DNA of 64,000 nucleotides from an uncultured Prevotella sp. (GCA_944320355.1 CALUHC010000035.1:191471-255470); one strand, 5' to 3'; numbered from the stretch's first letter, positions 27,070 through 36,986 are shown. Notes: generated by a model not told the origin, from the sequence alone. Numbers and translations are program-made.

Positions 27070-27573
27070 AGAAATTCTTCTCATATTACATCCCGTACAG
27101 TTCTACATATTCATCGCGCTTAACTTAATTTCATAGTTGCCCGTTACAAATTAAAAGAAGCCACAAGAAGCCGCGCCGGAGGCGGCAAACCGCCGGAGAC
27201 ACCGCGACGCGACGCGCCGAGACACGGCACGACGTGGCGGCACTCGGTGCGGCCCCATGGCAGAACGCGCTGTAAGCCAGCGCATTGCCAGGCGGCCGAG
27301 ATGCCGCAGGATGCGCCCAACCGGAACTCACGGCAAGACAGAACGGCTCGAAAACCACATGGAGCGAAACCGCAGTGGAGCAGAACCGGCACCGCCAAAA
27401 AGGGCGTTTTCGGGCACAGGCGCTTTCAATTTGAAACCTGCCGCAAGCCAAGACGGCCATCCATGCGCCATGGGCCGCACACCGCACCAGCCGCCGCCGG
27501 CGTGCCGCCAACGCCCCCACAGGCTATGGAATGACGGTGCAGGAACGCCCGGCTGAGCCGATTTGGCAAGCAG
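27070..27573. other. Gene-free stretch
   Basis: This is the longest gap portion with no recognised repeat. It has one small CCGGAGGCGG/CCGCCGG hairpin near 27175-27200. Reading frames here have no family features. Confidence 0.4.
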
Positions 27574-27722
27574 CTGACAATCAACACCTTAGCAAGGCGT
27601 GTCATACCGGCTTGCGAAACGCGCCGTTTCGCGTTCCAAAACGGCGCGTTTTGCAAGCTGAAACGACCCGTTTCAGGCGATGAAACAGGCCGTTTCGCAA
27701 CCCCACTGACTGTCAGCGAGTT
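27574..27722 (+). repeat. Type B palindrome-array element, copy B2
   Basis: CTGACAATCAACACC opens it. Palindromes start at 27616, 27638, 27660 and 27682. It closes with GCAACCCCACTGACTGTCAG, the same closing module as copy B5. It lies between the divergent ptb and CoA-transferase genes. Confidence 0.85.
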
Positions 27723-27873
27723 GCGGAGACCGCCCGAACCTGCCGCATGAGGCCCCCAAACAGAATGGCTGAAAGGGCTGGCGCACTGCGGCCAACACAC
27801 CTGCCACGGCCGCCGCCGCGGCGCAAAGACAGGCCGCAATGCGCGCGCGAAAGCAAAATAGTGGCTCTTTTAT

Positions 27874-27904
27874 TTTGCCTTACCACTGATTTTCAGTAAT
27901 TTTG
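27874..27904 (+). promoter_or_regulatory. CoA-transferase promoter
   Basis: TTTG at 27874-27877 and TAATTTTG at 27897-27904, 19 bases apart, followed by C. Confidence 0.7.
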
Positions 27905-27954
27905 CATCGCTTACCGCTAATCATACAGACACAAACTTAAAACCAAACATAAGC

Positions 27955-29460
27955 ATGTCATACACACGAATTACAGCTGCCGAGGCCGCAGCGATGATAA
28001 AGAACGGGGAGAACATTGCCCTGAGCGGCTTCACGCCATCGGGCGCAGCCAAGGCCGTGACCAAGGAACTGGCCAAGATTGCCGCCGCCGAGCATGAGGC
28101 CGGGCGCGAGTTTCAGGTGGGACTGTTCACCGGAGCGTCGACCGGACAGAGCACCGACGGCGACCTGGCCAACGCCAACGCCATAAAGTACCGCGCGCCA
28201 TACACCACCAACAGCGACTTCCGCCGCCACGTCAACGCCGGCGAGATAGCCTACAACGACATCCACCTCAGCCAGATGGCGCAGGAGCTGCGCTACGGAT
28301 TCATGGGCGAAGTGGACTGGGCGATACTCGAAGTGTGCGACATGGAGGAGGGCGAGACAACCTGCCGCGCCTACCTCACATCGGCAGGAGGCATCAGCCC
28401 CACGGCGGCAAGGCTGGCCAAGCGCGTCATCCTTGAGCACAACACGTTCCACAGCACGGGAGCCAAGCTGCTCCACGATGTCTACGAGCTGCAGGACCCG
28501 CCCTGCCGCGAGCCGATACCGCTGACGAAAGTGAGCGACCGCATAGGCAAGCCATACGTAGAGATAGACGCCAAGAAAATAGCGGGAGTGGTGGAATGCA
28601 ACATACCCGACGAGGCAAGGGCCTTCAAGGCCGAAGACCCGATAACCTCGCAGATAGGGCACAACGTGGCCGCATTCCTCATGCAGGACATGAAGCGCGG
28701 CATCATCCCGCCATCGTTCCTGCCACTGCAGAGCGGAGTGGGCACCACCGCCAACGCCATACTGGCCGCGCTGAGCCACGACAAGGCCGTGCCCGACTTC
28801 AACATCTTCACCGAGGTGCTGCAGGACGCCGTCGTTGACATGATGCTCGAAGGCCGCGTCAAGGACGCCTCGGCCTGCTCGCTCACCGTGACCAACGAGA
28901 GCCTGAAGAAGGTCTACGACAACATAGACTACTTCAGCCGCCACCTCACGCTGCGCCCCAGCGAGATTTCCAACTCGCCCGAGCTGATACGCCGACTCGG
29001 GGTGATAGCCATCAACACCGCACTGGAGTGCGACATCTACGGCAACGCCAACTCAACGCACATCAGCGGCACCAAGATGATGAACGGCATAGGCGGATCG
29101 GGCGACTTCGAGCGCAACGCCTACATAAGCATCTTCACCTGCCCATCGGTGGCAAAGGGAGGCCTCATCAGCTCGATAGTGCCCATGGTGAGCCACCACG
29201 ACCACACCGAGCACGACGTGAACGTGATTGTGACAGAGCAGGGCGTGGCCGACCTGCGCGGCAAGAGCCCGCGCCAGCGCGCCGAGTGCATCATAGAGAA
29301 CTGCGCGCACCCCGACTACCGGCCGCTGCTGCGCGACTACCTGAAGCTCGGAACGGGCGGACACACGCACCACTGCCTGCCCGCCGCCTTCGCCATGCAC
29401 GACACCCTGGCGCGCAAGGGCGATATGCACCTGACGGATTTCGCCGAGTACGTGAAGTGA
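27955..29460 (+). CDS. Succinyl-CoA:acetate CoA-transferase
   Basis: The 501-residue class I CoA-transferase would move CoA between succinyl-CoA, acetate and propionate, which in Bacteroidales serves succinate/propionate fermentation and acetyl-CoA recycling. The oxyanion-hole loop is QSGVGTTANAIL (259-270). The catalytic glutamate is Glu287 in FNIFTEVLQD, with SGGSGDF-like NGIGGSGDFERNAY downstream. The start MSYTRITAAEAAAMI is typical of the family. It is divergent from ptb-buk, so the locus gathers acyl-CoA end steps. Acetyl-CoA hydrolase activity is an alternative annotation of the same family. Confidence 0.9.
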   Translation: MSYTRITAAEAAAMIKNGENIALSGFTPSGAAKAVTKELAKIAAAEHEAGREFQVGLFTGASTGQSTDGDLANANAIKYRAPYTTNSDFRRHVNAGEIAYNDIHLSQMAQELRYGFMGEVDWAILEVCDMEEGETTCRAYLTSAGGISPTAARLAKRVILEHNTFHSTGAKLLHDVYELQDPPCREPIPLTKVSDRIGKPYVEIDAKKIAGVVECNIPDEARAFKAEDPITSQIGHNVAAFLMQDMKRGIIPPSFLPLQSGVGTTANAILAALSHDKAVPDFNIFTEVLQDAVVDMMLEGRVKDASACSLTVTNESLKKVYDNIDYFSRHLTLRPSEISNSPELIRRLGVIAINTALECDIYGNANSTHISGTKMMNGIGGSGDFERNAYISIFTCPSVAKGGLISSIVPMVSHHDHTEHDVNVIVTEQGVADLRGKSPRQRAECIIENCAHPDYRPLLRDYLKLGTGGHTHHCLPAAFAMHDTLARKGDMHLTDFAEYVK

Positions 29461-29566
29461 GAATCTGACCTGACTTTATGAAAATTGGCTCTTGACAACG
29501 GCGGGAACCCTGTAAGGCAGGCTGCCGACAAGGCCAATACAGCCCCTGAAGGGGTGGCTACAAAAC

Positions 29567-29608
29567 AGCGGGAGGCCGGGCGCAACAGCGCCAACGGCCT
29601 CCCGCTGC
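29567..29608. repeat. GC-rich hairpin after the CoA-transferase gene
   Basis: CAGCGGGAGGCC and GGCCTCCCGCTG pair perfectly (12 bp), and inside GGCGC pairs with GCGCC. There is no T-run. It lies about 105 bases past the stop, probably a 3' mRNA structure. Confidence 0.6.
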
Positions 29609-29702
29609 CGTATGGCGGCACCGGCGGCAATGCCTCGAAAAGCACACAACACAGCCCAGCCACACCGCAACAAAGCGACCGGCAAGCACGCACTGCCATC
29701 AA

Positions 29703-29898
29703 GAAGCTGCTTCGATTTTATCAAATATGTCTTTTATCCCTGCCGCCTTGAGCGCATTTTGGGTCATATCCGCCCGTTTGCTTCGTCACATAGCCCGCAC
29801 GTGTGTTGAGCGAAGCGAAAAATGCTCCTCAGCAAACGGACAGATATGCCTCAAAAATCCAACCCAATCCGGCAGTTGATAAAATCAAAACAGCTCCT
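29703..29898. mobile_element. MITE-like repeat, copy 2
   Basis: The ends AAGAAGCTGCTTCGATTTTA and GATAAAATCAAAACAGCTCC are imperfect inverse copies. The interior matches 4931-5107 in reverse, with a 25-bp tract (around 29805-29830) absent from copy 1. It directly abuts type A element A4, whose TTAAC end it replaces with CTAAC. Confidence 0.72.
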
Positions 29899-30114
29899 AA
29901 CTTTTTTATGTTAAAGGCAGCCACAGAGGCCGTCTTTGGTAACCACCTGACACACAACGAGTTGCGAAACGGGCCGTTTCGCATTCTGAAACAGGTCGTT
30001 TCGGCGGTCGAAACGGGCCATATCGCAGCGCGAAACGAGCCGTTTCGTGCCGCGACACGGCACATACGGAAATGCAATAAAATAGCGGTTGCCTTTAGCT
30101 GCATATTTGCAAGT
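29897..30114 (-). repeat. Type A palindrome-array element, copy A4
   Basis: CTAACTTTTTTATGTTAA opens the element (first arm damaged at the MITE junction). Palindromes start at 29966, 29988, 30010, 30032 and 30054. It ends GCTGCATATTTGCAAGT. Convergent gene context. Confidence 0.85.
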
Positions 30115-30194
30115 ATGGGCAGACTGCGGACATTCACCTTGTATCATGGGCCACCAGGTGGATGAGCAAGCCCTTGGCCCATGCCCGCTGAAAC

Positions 30195-30254
30195 AAAAAA
30201 GCTGCGGCAAGGGAGCCGCGCGCCATCAAGACGCGCCCTCTCCCATGCCGCAGC
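30195..30254 (-). terminator. M16 peptidase gene terminator
   Basis: GCTGCGGCA-GGGAG and CTCCC-TGCCGCAGC form a long stem (30201-30254), and six T follow on the minus strand. It lies 20 bases past the stop. Confidence 0.8.
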
Positions 30255-30273
30255 CCATGCCTGCAAGCCCGGC

Positions 30274-33090
30274 TCACTCTGCGGGCATCATCACCACCTC
30301 GACGCGGTTGCCCGGCTTGACCAGCTCCTTGATGAAGGCGGCAATGGTCTGCGGGGTCTGCGCCTCGACAGTCTTCTTGTAGTCGGTATAGGTATCGAGG
30401 CCGAAGTCACGGTAGTTGTTGATCACTCCCTGCCAGTATCCGTTGGTCTTGGTGCGGTCGTCGTGGTTCTTGAGCATGAACTCCTTGACCTTGGCCAGCA
30501 TATCTGCGTCGCAGCCGTTCTGCATGGCCGCCACCTCGTTGCGCATTATGGCAAGGGCCGTGTCGGCCTTCTCGGGCTTCACGGGGCAGTAGACGAAGAT
30601 GCCACAGTCTGTCTTGTCGTCCTTGCGCGAGATGGAAGCCTGCGCCATAACGGAGTAGGCCGCGCCCGCGTCCTCGCGTATCTTCTGCAGGTAGACCATG
30701 CTGAGCACCTGTCCGGCAATGTCGGCGCGCACCATGTTATCGAGCGTGTAGGGCACGTTCTCGTTGCTCCACACCATGGTGGCCATGGCCTTCGGCGTCT
30801 CCATCTTGCGCTTGAAGCTGTTCACCACGATGCCCTTGGCGTCGGTGTCCACGCGGTGTCCCTTCCTGATGTCGGGCGAGGCGGGCAGCGATGCCACGTA
30901 CTGCTCAAGCAGCGGGCGCAGGCTGTCCTCGTCAAAGTTGCCTATGATGGTGAAGGTATAGGCCGCGGCGTTGGCCGTAAGCTCCTTGGCTATCTGCAGG
31001 ATGCGGTCGTAACTGACGTTCTTCAGGTCGCCGAGCGAGAGTGAGGCGAAGCGCGGGTTGTGGCAGTTGAGCGTGACGAGGAGCGAGTCGCTGAAGGCGT
31101 TGTCGGGCGACAGGGCCTTGTTCTTCAGCGCAATCTCGGCCGTGCGCATCAGGTTGTCATACGACTGCTGGTCCTTGTTGATGGCCGTGAAGTATAGATA
31201 TACAAGCTGCAGGAGCGTCTCCACGTCGGTGGGGGTGGACGATCCGCTGATATACTGGCGCGTGGTCGACAGCGACATAGACGCGCCGGCAATCTTTCCG
31301 GCCAGCGCCTTCTCCAGTTCGGTGTGCGAGAAGTTGCCCAGCCCGCTGGCCTCCACCACGTCGTCGAATATCTTCAGGTTGGCAAAGTCCTGCTCTCCGT
31401 ACAGAGACGAGCCGCCGAATCCCTCGGCCGTGAGCAGCACCTGGTCCTTCTTGTAGTCCGTGTGCTTCAGCACCACCTTCACGCCGTTGGACATCGTCAG
31501 CTCCTTGTAGCCAAACTTGTCGTTCGTCTCTTCGCTCTTTATCGTCCCCCTCTGCGGCAGCTCCTTGATGAGCGGCTCGTCCTTCACGTTGTCCACGTAG
31601 GGAGTGAGCTTCTCGGCGCGCACGTCGGCCACCACCTTGAGCAGGCTCTGCTCGGTGGGATACACCGTTCCTTCCTTCTCGTTGTTGAAGCTGATGATCA
31701 CCATGTTGGTGTCCGACAGCGGCACAAGGCTCTTCATGACCTCGTTGACCACCTCTATGGGCAGTGCGGGGATTATCTGCTTCATCGTGGCGTAGTAGTA
31801 GTCGATGGGCGCTATGGGCTCTGAGGAGAGGAAGTGCTCCTTGTACTCCTCGCAGAACTGCGCGCTGTAACGCTTGTCCTTGTTGCTGTACATCTTGTCG
31901 AGCGCGCTGAGCGCGTCGGCCTTGGCGCGGGCGAACTCTGTCGGAACGAAGCCGAACTCGGCGGCGCGGCGCGCCTCACGCAGCATGGCGCCGAGCGAAG
32001 CCTCCACCTGTCCGTCCTTGGGCAGGGCCGAAATGTCGATGGCGTCCTTGGTGCGGGCAAAGATATAGCTGCTGTAAAGCGCGCTGCAGTTCACGAACGG
32101 GCTCTCTGCCTTCTGCCCGTACTCGGCCAGGCGGGCGTTGAGCATGGCCACAGCCATGTCGCGGGCGTAGCATCCCACGAGGTAGCCCACGTTGTTCTTC
32201 ATAGAGTCGGGCACCGCGTCGTGCTTGAATATCAGCTCGATGGTGTTCACGCGCTGCTCCTTGTCCTTGTCAATGACCACGATAGGCTCGGCGTTGTCGG
32301 GCACAGGCTCGGTGACAACGGGCGCGGGGTTCTCCGGCATTTCTATCGGACCGAAGAGCCGCTTTATCTCCGCCTCCACGTGGTCAACATCGACATCGCC
32401 GACAACGATGATGCCCTGGTTGTCGGGGCGGTACCACTTCTCATAGTAGGCGCGCAGGGCGTCGGGCTTGAAGTTGTCCACAACGCTCATCAGTCCGATG
32501 GGCATACGCAGGCCGTACTTGCTGCCCGGGTAGAGCTTTGGCAGGCTGCGCTCGAACATCCGCATGATTGGGCTGGTGCGCAACCGCCACTCCTCGTGTA
32601 TGACTCCGCGCTCCTTGTCAATCTCGGTGGGGTCGAGAGCGAGCCCGTTGGCCCAGTCATAGAGTATGAGCAGGCACGAGTCGAGGGCCGCCTGGCGGTC
32701 GGTTGGCACGTTGGATATGTTGTACACCGTCTGGTCTATGGCGGTGTAGGCGTTGAGGTCGCGGCCGAACTTGACGCCGATGGACTCGCAGTAGCGTATG
32801 AGGTCGTTGCCCTTGAAGTGCTCAGTGCCGTTGAAGCACATGTGCTCAAGGAAGTGCGCCAGTCCGCGCTGCTCCTCTTCCTCCTGCAGCGAGCCCACCT
32901 TCTGGGCTATGTAGAACTCCGCCCGGTTCTCAGGCCAGTTGTTGTAACGGATGTAATAGGTAAGCCCGTTGGGCAGCTTGCCTATGCGGACGGCGGTGTC
33001 TGCCGGTATCGCCGGCATGGGCATCTGCGCCCGGGCCGCCACTATGGCGACGAGCATCGCGGCAAATGCCAGAATTCTTCTTAGTCTCAT
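30274..33090 (-). CDS. M16 family zinc metallopeptidase (PqqL-like)
   Basis: The 938-residue exported protein has a signal peptide (about 1-22) and the four-domain layout of two fused M16 units. The inverted zinc motif HxxEH is HFLEH at 79-83, with the downstream glutamate in ERGVIHEEWR (about 155). The second half lacks a zinc motif, as usual for the non-catalytic half. Homologues clear peptides in the periplasm. It is followed by a good terminator; upstream lies the DUF4294 gene, separated by 256 bases of repeat words, so the two may be separate units. Confidence 0.93.
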   Translation of the reverse strand: MRLRRILAFAAMLVAIVAARAQMPMPAIPADTAVRIGKLPNGLTYYIRYNNWPENRAEFYIAQKVGSLQEEEEQRGLAHFLEHMCFNGTEHFKGNDLIRYCESIGVKFGRDLNAYTAIDQTVYNISNVPTDRQAALDSCLLILYDWANGLALDPTEIDKERGVIHEEWRLRTSPIMRMFERSLPKLYPGSKYGLRMPIGLMSVVDNFKPDALRAYYEKWYRPDNQGIIVVGDVDVDHVEAEIKRLFGPIEMPENPAPVVTEPVPDNAEPIVVIDKDKEQRVNTIELIFKHDAVPDSMKNNVGYLVGCYARDMAVAMLNARLAEYGQKAESPFVNCSALYSSYIFARTKDAIDISALPKDGQVEASLGAMLREARRAAEFGFVPTEFARAKADALSALDKMYSNKDKRYSAQFCEEYKEHFLSSEPIAPIDYYYATMKQIIPALPIEVVNEVMKSLVPLSDTNMVIISFNNEKEGTVYPTEQSLLKVVADVRAEKLTPYVDNVKDEPLIKELPQRGTIKSEETNDKFGYKELTMSNGVKVVLKHTDYKKDQVLLTAEGFGGSSLYGEQDFANLKIFDDVVEASGLGNFSHTELEKALAGKIAGASMSLSTTRQYISGSSTPTDVETLLQLVYLYFTAINKDQQSYDNLMRTAEIALKNKALSPDNAFSDSLLVTLNCHNPRFASLSLGDLKNVSYDRILQIAKELTANAAAYTFTIIGNFDEDSLRPLLEQYVASLPASPDIRKGHRVDTDAKGIVVNSFKRKMETPKAMATMVWSNENVPYTLDNMVRADIAGQVLSMVYLQKIREDAGAAYSVMAQASISRKDDKTDCGIFVYCPVKPEKADTALAIMRNEVAAMQNGCDADMLAKVKEFMLKNHDDRTKTNGYWQGVINNYRDFGLDTYTDYKKTVEAQTPQTIAAFIKELVKPGNRVEVVMMPAE

Positions 33091-33149
33091 ATATAAATTA
33101 ATGTTTGATGGTTATGCTTTTTTATGGGTGATGGGCGTGGTGTATGCTT

Positions 33150-33345
33150 TGGAGTTGCAGGAGTTCAGGAGTTGCAGGAGTTCAGACATTACCTCAGTAG
33201 CCGGGAAACTGGAGGCAGGAGCGCAGCCGCTACCTCAGAAGCACGGTACGTCGCGCAGCCTTTTTACCTTTTTACTCCTTTACTTTTTTACCTTTCAGAG
33301 CCCTCGCGCAGCCATTTCTCAATTCTTAATTTTCAATTCTTAACT
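33150..33345. repeat. Purine-rich tail words after the DUF4294 gene
   Basis: On the plus strand GGAGTTGCAGGAGTTCA occurs twice in tandem (33150-33185). From 33265 onward, read on the minus strand, GAGTTAAGAATTGAAAATTAAG is followed by AAAGGTAAAAAAGTAAAGGA. It begins right at the DUF4294 stop codon. Confidence 0.65.
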
Positions 33346-33346
33346 C

Positions 33347-33991
33347 TCAGATCTGCCCTGCCTCCACCATCAGCACGACGCGCTCGGTGAGTCGGTCGGT
33401 GCCATCGGGGTCGTACTCCTTGCGCAGGCTGGCCCCGAATATTGCCGAGAAGGCCTGCCAGAAGCCGGCGCGCATGGGGCCGAGGAACGCCTTGACGATG
33501 TCGTATGACGACGAGTTGCACTCGCGGTATATCAGCTTTATGAGCAGCTTGCCCTGCGAGTATGTGAGCTTTTTCATCTTCGGCTTGTACTCTTCGATGA
33601 TGCCTTTCTCCACGCGCTTCATGTGTTCTTCGCGCGCTTTCTGCGTGGGCAGCGTCTCAAGGTACTCATACGTCTCAAGGATTATCTTGTTGGCTTCCTT
33701 CGCTATGGGCAGCACCTTCTTCACGTTGCGCACCAGGCGCATGTAGGCCGCGGCCTGGCGGTTGTTCTTGAAGGCCAGCTTGGGGTACACATAGACATTG
33801 TTCATCTCCATGTACAGTATGCTGTCGCCGCCCTCCATGACCTTGCCCACCTTCACCATTGGCACGAACGCGGGGCTGTCCATGGCCTCCAGCAGGTCGT
33901 CGGTGGTCTTCCGCCCGCCGCCGTCCTTGGTCTGCGCCGCCGCCGGGAGCATGGCCCCGGCCAGCATCATCGTTATCAGCGTCTGTCGCAT
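33347..33991 (-). CDS. DUF4294 exported protein
   Basis: The 214-residue product has a signal peptide (about 1-20, MRQTLITMMLAGAMLPAAA) and a helical, Lys/Glu-rich body with LMVYP-like NNVYVYPKLAFKNNRQ and YRECNSSSYDIVKAFLGPMRAGFWQAFS, hallmarks of DUF4294. Function is unknown. The promoter box lies only 9 bases before the ATG, so the mRNA may be nearly leaderless, or translation may start at Met8 or Met9. Confidence 0.82.
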   Translation of the reverse strand: MRQTLITMMLAGAMLPAAAQTKDGGGRKTTDDLLEAMDSPAFVPMVKVGKVMEGGDSILYMEMNNVYVYPKLAFKNNRQAAAYMRLVRNVKKVLPIAKEANKIILETYEYLETLPTQKAREEHMKRVEKGIIEEYKPKMKKLTYSQGKLLIKLIYRECNSSSYDIVKAFLGPMRAGFWQAFSAIFGASLRKEYDPDGTDRLTERVVLMVEAGQI

Positions 33992-33999
33992 AGCATCAG

Positions 34000-34007
34000 C
34001 AAAAGTA
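34000..34007 (-). promoter_or_regulatory. DUF4294 promoter, minus-7 box
   Basis: TACTTTTG on the minus strand followed by C. Its distance to the ATG at 33991 is unusually short. Confidence 0.55.
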
Positions 34008-34157
34008 GCTATATTTTTCGGATTAACGCTCGTTTCATAGCTTTTTTTATCCTTTGCGGGAGTGTATGTTACTGCAAGTTAATGAAAAGGGCGGCAGGCT
34101 CGGCACGGAACGGCATGAAGAAATTCAGCTCCGACGAAATCTAAACGGTTCCTTTAT

Positions 34158-34188
34158 TTTGCAGTTCAGCCAAATTGCGTTATCTTTG
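34158..34188 (+). promoter_or_regulatory. Lipoprotein gene promoter
   Basis: TTTG at 34158-34161 and TATCTTTG at 34181-34188, spacing 19, followed by C. Confidence 0.7.
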
Positions 34189-34220
34189 CAGACGTTTGTT
34201 TAATTTAAAATCACAAGAAA

Positions 34221-34802
34221 ATGAAATTCTTTTTGAAATCCGTATCGATGTTCGCGCTATTGGTCGGCGCGTCAATGTTTGTTTCCTGCTCGAACGATGA
34301 CGCCGAGAACGGCGGGGACGATGGCTCAGGCACAAACGCCACACCCGTGGCAGCCTACAACATCCAGGCCACCACAGACCTGCTGGCCTTGGCCGACGTG
34401 GTGGTGACATACTGGAACGAGAACGGCGAGCAAGCCAAAGACACCCTCGACGAAACGTCATGGACCATGGCGTTCTTCGTCACGAAGTCGCAGCAGATAG
34501 GATATTCTGTAAGCGTAACGGCAAAGGAGGACTTCGACAACCTGCTCACGAAAGACAGTTACGACCTGCGCATCTCATATTCAGCCATGTCGGGTCACAG
34601 GCGCGATGACGGCTCGATGGAAAGCTACAAAAACACCGGCACATCTACAAACGGGCATCAGGCTGTCCCGAAGGCAAAAGTGGCAGAATACATCGCGAGC
34701 AAATACTTCCAGAATTCTTACTCGGCTTCCTACAGCCATTCCACCGACTCGTTCACCAACTGGCAATCCTCAGCGGAGGAGACGGACCAGGCTGGGAATT
34801 GA
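34221..34802 (+). CDS. Hypothetical lipoprotein
   Basis: The 193-residue product begins with a lipoprotein signal peptide ending at the lipobox FVSC (Cys about 23), followed by an acidic SNDDAENGGDDGSG linker that favours surface export in Bacteroidetes. The rest is polar and has one Trp-containing beta-like segment (TSWTMAFFVTKSQQIGYSV). I do not recognise a family. It has its own good promoter and stands alone. A role at the outer membrane is inference. Confidence 0.7.
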   Translation: MKFFLKSVSMFALLVGASMFVSCSNDDAENGGDDGSGTNATPVAAYNIQATTDLLALADVVVTYWNENGEQAKDTLDETSWTMAFFVTKSQQIGYSVSVTAKEDFDNLLTKDSYDLRISYSAMSGHRRDDGSMESYKNTGTSTNGHQAVPKAKVAEYIASKYFQNSYSASYSHSTDSFTNWQSSAEETDQAGN

Positions 34803-34821
34803 GCTTCGGCGCATTGACAAT

Positions 34822-35040
34822 ACTTGCAAATGCGCAATTAAAAACAGCCGCGCCGGCCTTTGTTTCCGGCTTGTGCCGTTTCGCCATGCGATATGTGCCG
34901 TTTTGGATTGCGAAACGGCACATATCGCAGTATGGAACGCGCCGTTTCGCAATCCAAAACGGCGCGTTTCATAACACATTGAACATCAACCTGTTATCCC
35001 AACCGGCGCGTCCGCCGGCCTTTAACATAAAAATGTTAAC
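34822..35040 (+). repeat. Type A palindrome-array element, copy A5
   Basis: ACTTGCAAATGCGCAATTA opens it. Palindromes start at 34868 (weak), 34890, 34912, 34934 and 34956. Then come TTGAACATCA, a CCGGCG/CGCCGG hairpin, and TTTAACATAAAAATGTTAAC at 35021-35040. Same orientation as A1 and A6. Confidence 0.85.
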
Positions 35041-35128
35041 GCCAAATCGGCCATCATGGGCACAGGCCTTTCGGCCTCATGCATGGCAATTAATGCCGCC
35101 TTTTCTTGCACCGCACGATAATTTGCGC

Positions 35129-35136
35129 TACCTTTG
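35129..35136 (+). promoter_or_regulatory. cysS promoter, minus-7 box
   Basis: TACCTTTG followed by C. The leader is about 140 nt. Confidence 0.65.
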
Positions 35137-35281
35137 CATAGGATAAGCCGCACCATGGAAGCAGGAAGGGACGGGCGCCGGCAGTCTGAGAACCAGCCGC
35201 AGTGCCTGCGCCACATTTTGCCCTGCGCCGCGCTGCGCCTTCCTTGCGCTTGGGAATCACAACAAAAACAGAGGATATATC

Positions 35282-36772
35282 ATGCAACAGAGACTCGTAA
35301 TCTACAATACACTGACGCGCTCGAAGCAGCCCTTCGAGCCGCTCCACGCGCCAAACGTGGGGATGTACGTATGCGGACCCACCGTATACGGCGACCCGCA
35401 CCTGGGCCACGCCCGCCCGGCCATCACGTTCGACATCGTGTTCCGCTACCTGCGCCACCTCGGCTACAAGGTGCGCTACGTGAGAAACATCACCGACGTT
35501 GGCCACCTGGAGCACGACGCCGACGAGGGCGACGACAAGATAGCGAAGAAAGCCCGCCTCGAACAGCTTGAGCCGATGGAGGTGGCGCAGTACTACACCA
35601 ACCGCTACCACGACGCCATGCGCGCCCTGGGCGTGCTGCCGCCCAGCATAGAGCCACACGCCAGCGGCCACATCATAGAGCAGGAGGAGCTGGTGCGCCA
35701 GATAATGGACAACGGATACGCCTACGAGAGCAACGGCAGTGTGTACTTCGACGTGGAGAAATACAACCGTGACCACCGCTACGGCATACTCTCCGGGCGC
35801 AACCTCGACGACGTGAAGGACGCCAGCCGCGAGCTCGACGGCGTGGGCGAGAAGCGCCACCAGGTGGACTTCGCACTGTGGAAGAAGGCCCAGCCGGAGC
35901 ACATCATGCGCTGGCCAAGCCCCTGGAGCGACGGATTCCCGGGCTGGCACTGCGAGTGCACCGCCATGGGGAGGAAGTACCTCGGGGCGCATTTCGACAT
36001 ACACGGCGGCGGCATGGACCTCGTCTTCCCCCACCACGAGTGCGAGATAGCGCAGGCGGTGGCATCGCAGGGCGACCAGATGGTGCGCTACTGGATGCAC
36101 AACAACATGATAACCATCAACGGGCAGAAGATGGGCAAGAGCCTCGGCAACTTCATAACGCTCGAGCAGTTCTTCTCCGGCAACCACCCGAGCCTCCAGA
36201 AGGCATACTCGCCGATGACCATCCGCTTCTTCATCCTCAGCGCCCACTACCGCGGCACGGTCGACTTCTCAAACGAAGCCCTGCTGGCCAGCGAGAAAGG
36301 ACTGGAGCGGCTGATGAACGGCATCAGCGACTTGGAGCGCGTGCCGGTGTCAGACAAGTGCGACACGGAGACCGAAGAGTTTGTCAACAGCCTGCGCCAG
36401 CGGTGCTACGACGCCATGAACGACGACTTCGCCACGCCGCAGGTGATAAGCTATCTCTTCGAGGCCTGCGGCACAATCAACAAGCTCCTCGACCACAAGG
36501 CAGCCATCTGCGCCGCCTGCCTCGACGAGCTGAAGGCCACGATGCGCCTCTTCGCCTTCGACCTGCTGGGCCTCCGCGAGGAGAAAGGCGGCTCCGACGG
36601 CGCGCGCGAGGAAGCCTACGGCAAGGTTGTTGACATGGTGCTCGACCTCCGCGCCAAGGCCAAGGCCGCCAAGGACTGGGCCACCAGCGACCGCATACGC
36701 GACGAGCTGGCCGCCGCCGGCTTCGAGGTGAAGGACACCAAGGACGGCGTCACATGGCGGTTGAACAAGTAA
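35282..36772 (+). CDS. cysS: Cysteinyl-tRNA synthetase
   Basis: The 496-residue class I synthetase charges tRNA-Cys. The zinc and substrate site starts at Cys31 ([16 protein letters not shown]), the HIGH motif is HLGH (40-43) and the KMSKS counterpart is KMGKS (about 283-287). Further zinc ligands lie in [10 protein letters not shown] and [10 protein letters not shown]. The C-terminal helical domain ends [18 protein letters not shown]. It is monocistronic and ends just before the longest inverted repeat of the window. Confidence 0.97.
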   Translation: MQQRLVIYNTLTRSKQPFEPLHAPNVGMYVCGPTVYGDPHLGHARPAITFDIVFRYLRHLGYKVRYVRNITDVGHLEHDADEGDDKIAKKARLEQLEPMEVAQYYTNRYHDAMRALGVLPPSIEPHASGHIIEQEELVRQIMDNGYAYESNGSVYFDVEKYNRDHRYGILSGRNLDDVKDASRELDGVGEKRHQVDFALWKKAQPEHIMRWPSPWSDGFPGWHCECTAMGRKYLGAHFDIHGGGMDLVFPHHECEIAQAVASQGDQMVRYWMHNNMITINGQKMGKSLGNFITLEQFFSGNHPSLQKAYSPMTIRFFILSAHYRGTVDFSNEALLASEKGLERLMNGISDLERVPVSDKCDTETEEFVNSLRQRCYDAMNDDFATPQVISYLFEACGTINKLLDHKAAICAACLDELKATMRLFAFDLLGLREEKGGSDGAREEAYGKVVDMVLDLRAKAKAAKDWATSDRIRDELAAAGFEVKDTKDGVTWRLNK

Positions 36773-36802
36773 GCCATTTCCAAACCCAGGATTATACATA
36801 GC

Positions 36803-36964
36803 AGTAGTCAAGGAGCCTTGTATTAGGAGTTAAGGAGTCAGAAGGAGTAAAGGAGTTAAGACAATAGCTTTTGCGGGCGGTTTGTTCCATACGGCAAAGC
36901 ATACGTCTTAACTCCTTTACTCCTTCTGACTCCTTAACTCCTAATACAAGACTCCTTGACTACT
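36803..36964. repeat. 60-bp near-perfect inverted repeat between cysS and the CapA-like gene
   Basis: The arms 36803-36862 and 36905-36964 match at 59 of 60 positions, with a 42-base loop containing ACAATAGCTTTTGC. The arms are built from GGAGTTAAGGAGT-like words. It separates convergent genes and could end transcripts from both sides, though it has no long T-run. Confidence 0.9.
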
Positions 36965-36986
36965 AAAATAATGCCAAACAGATGCA

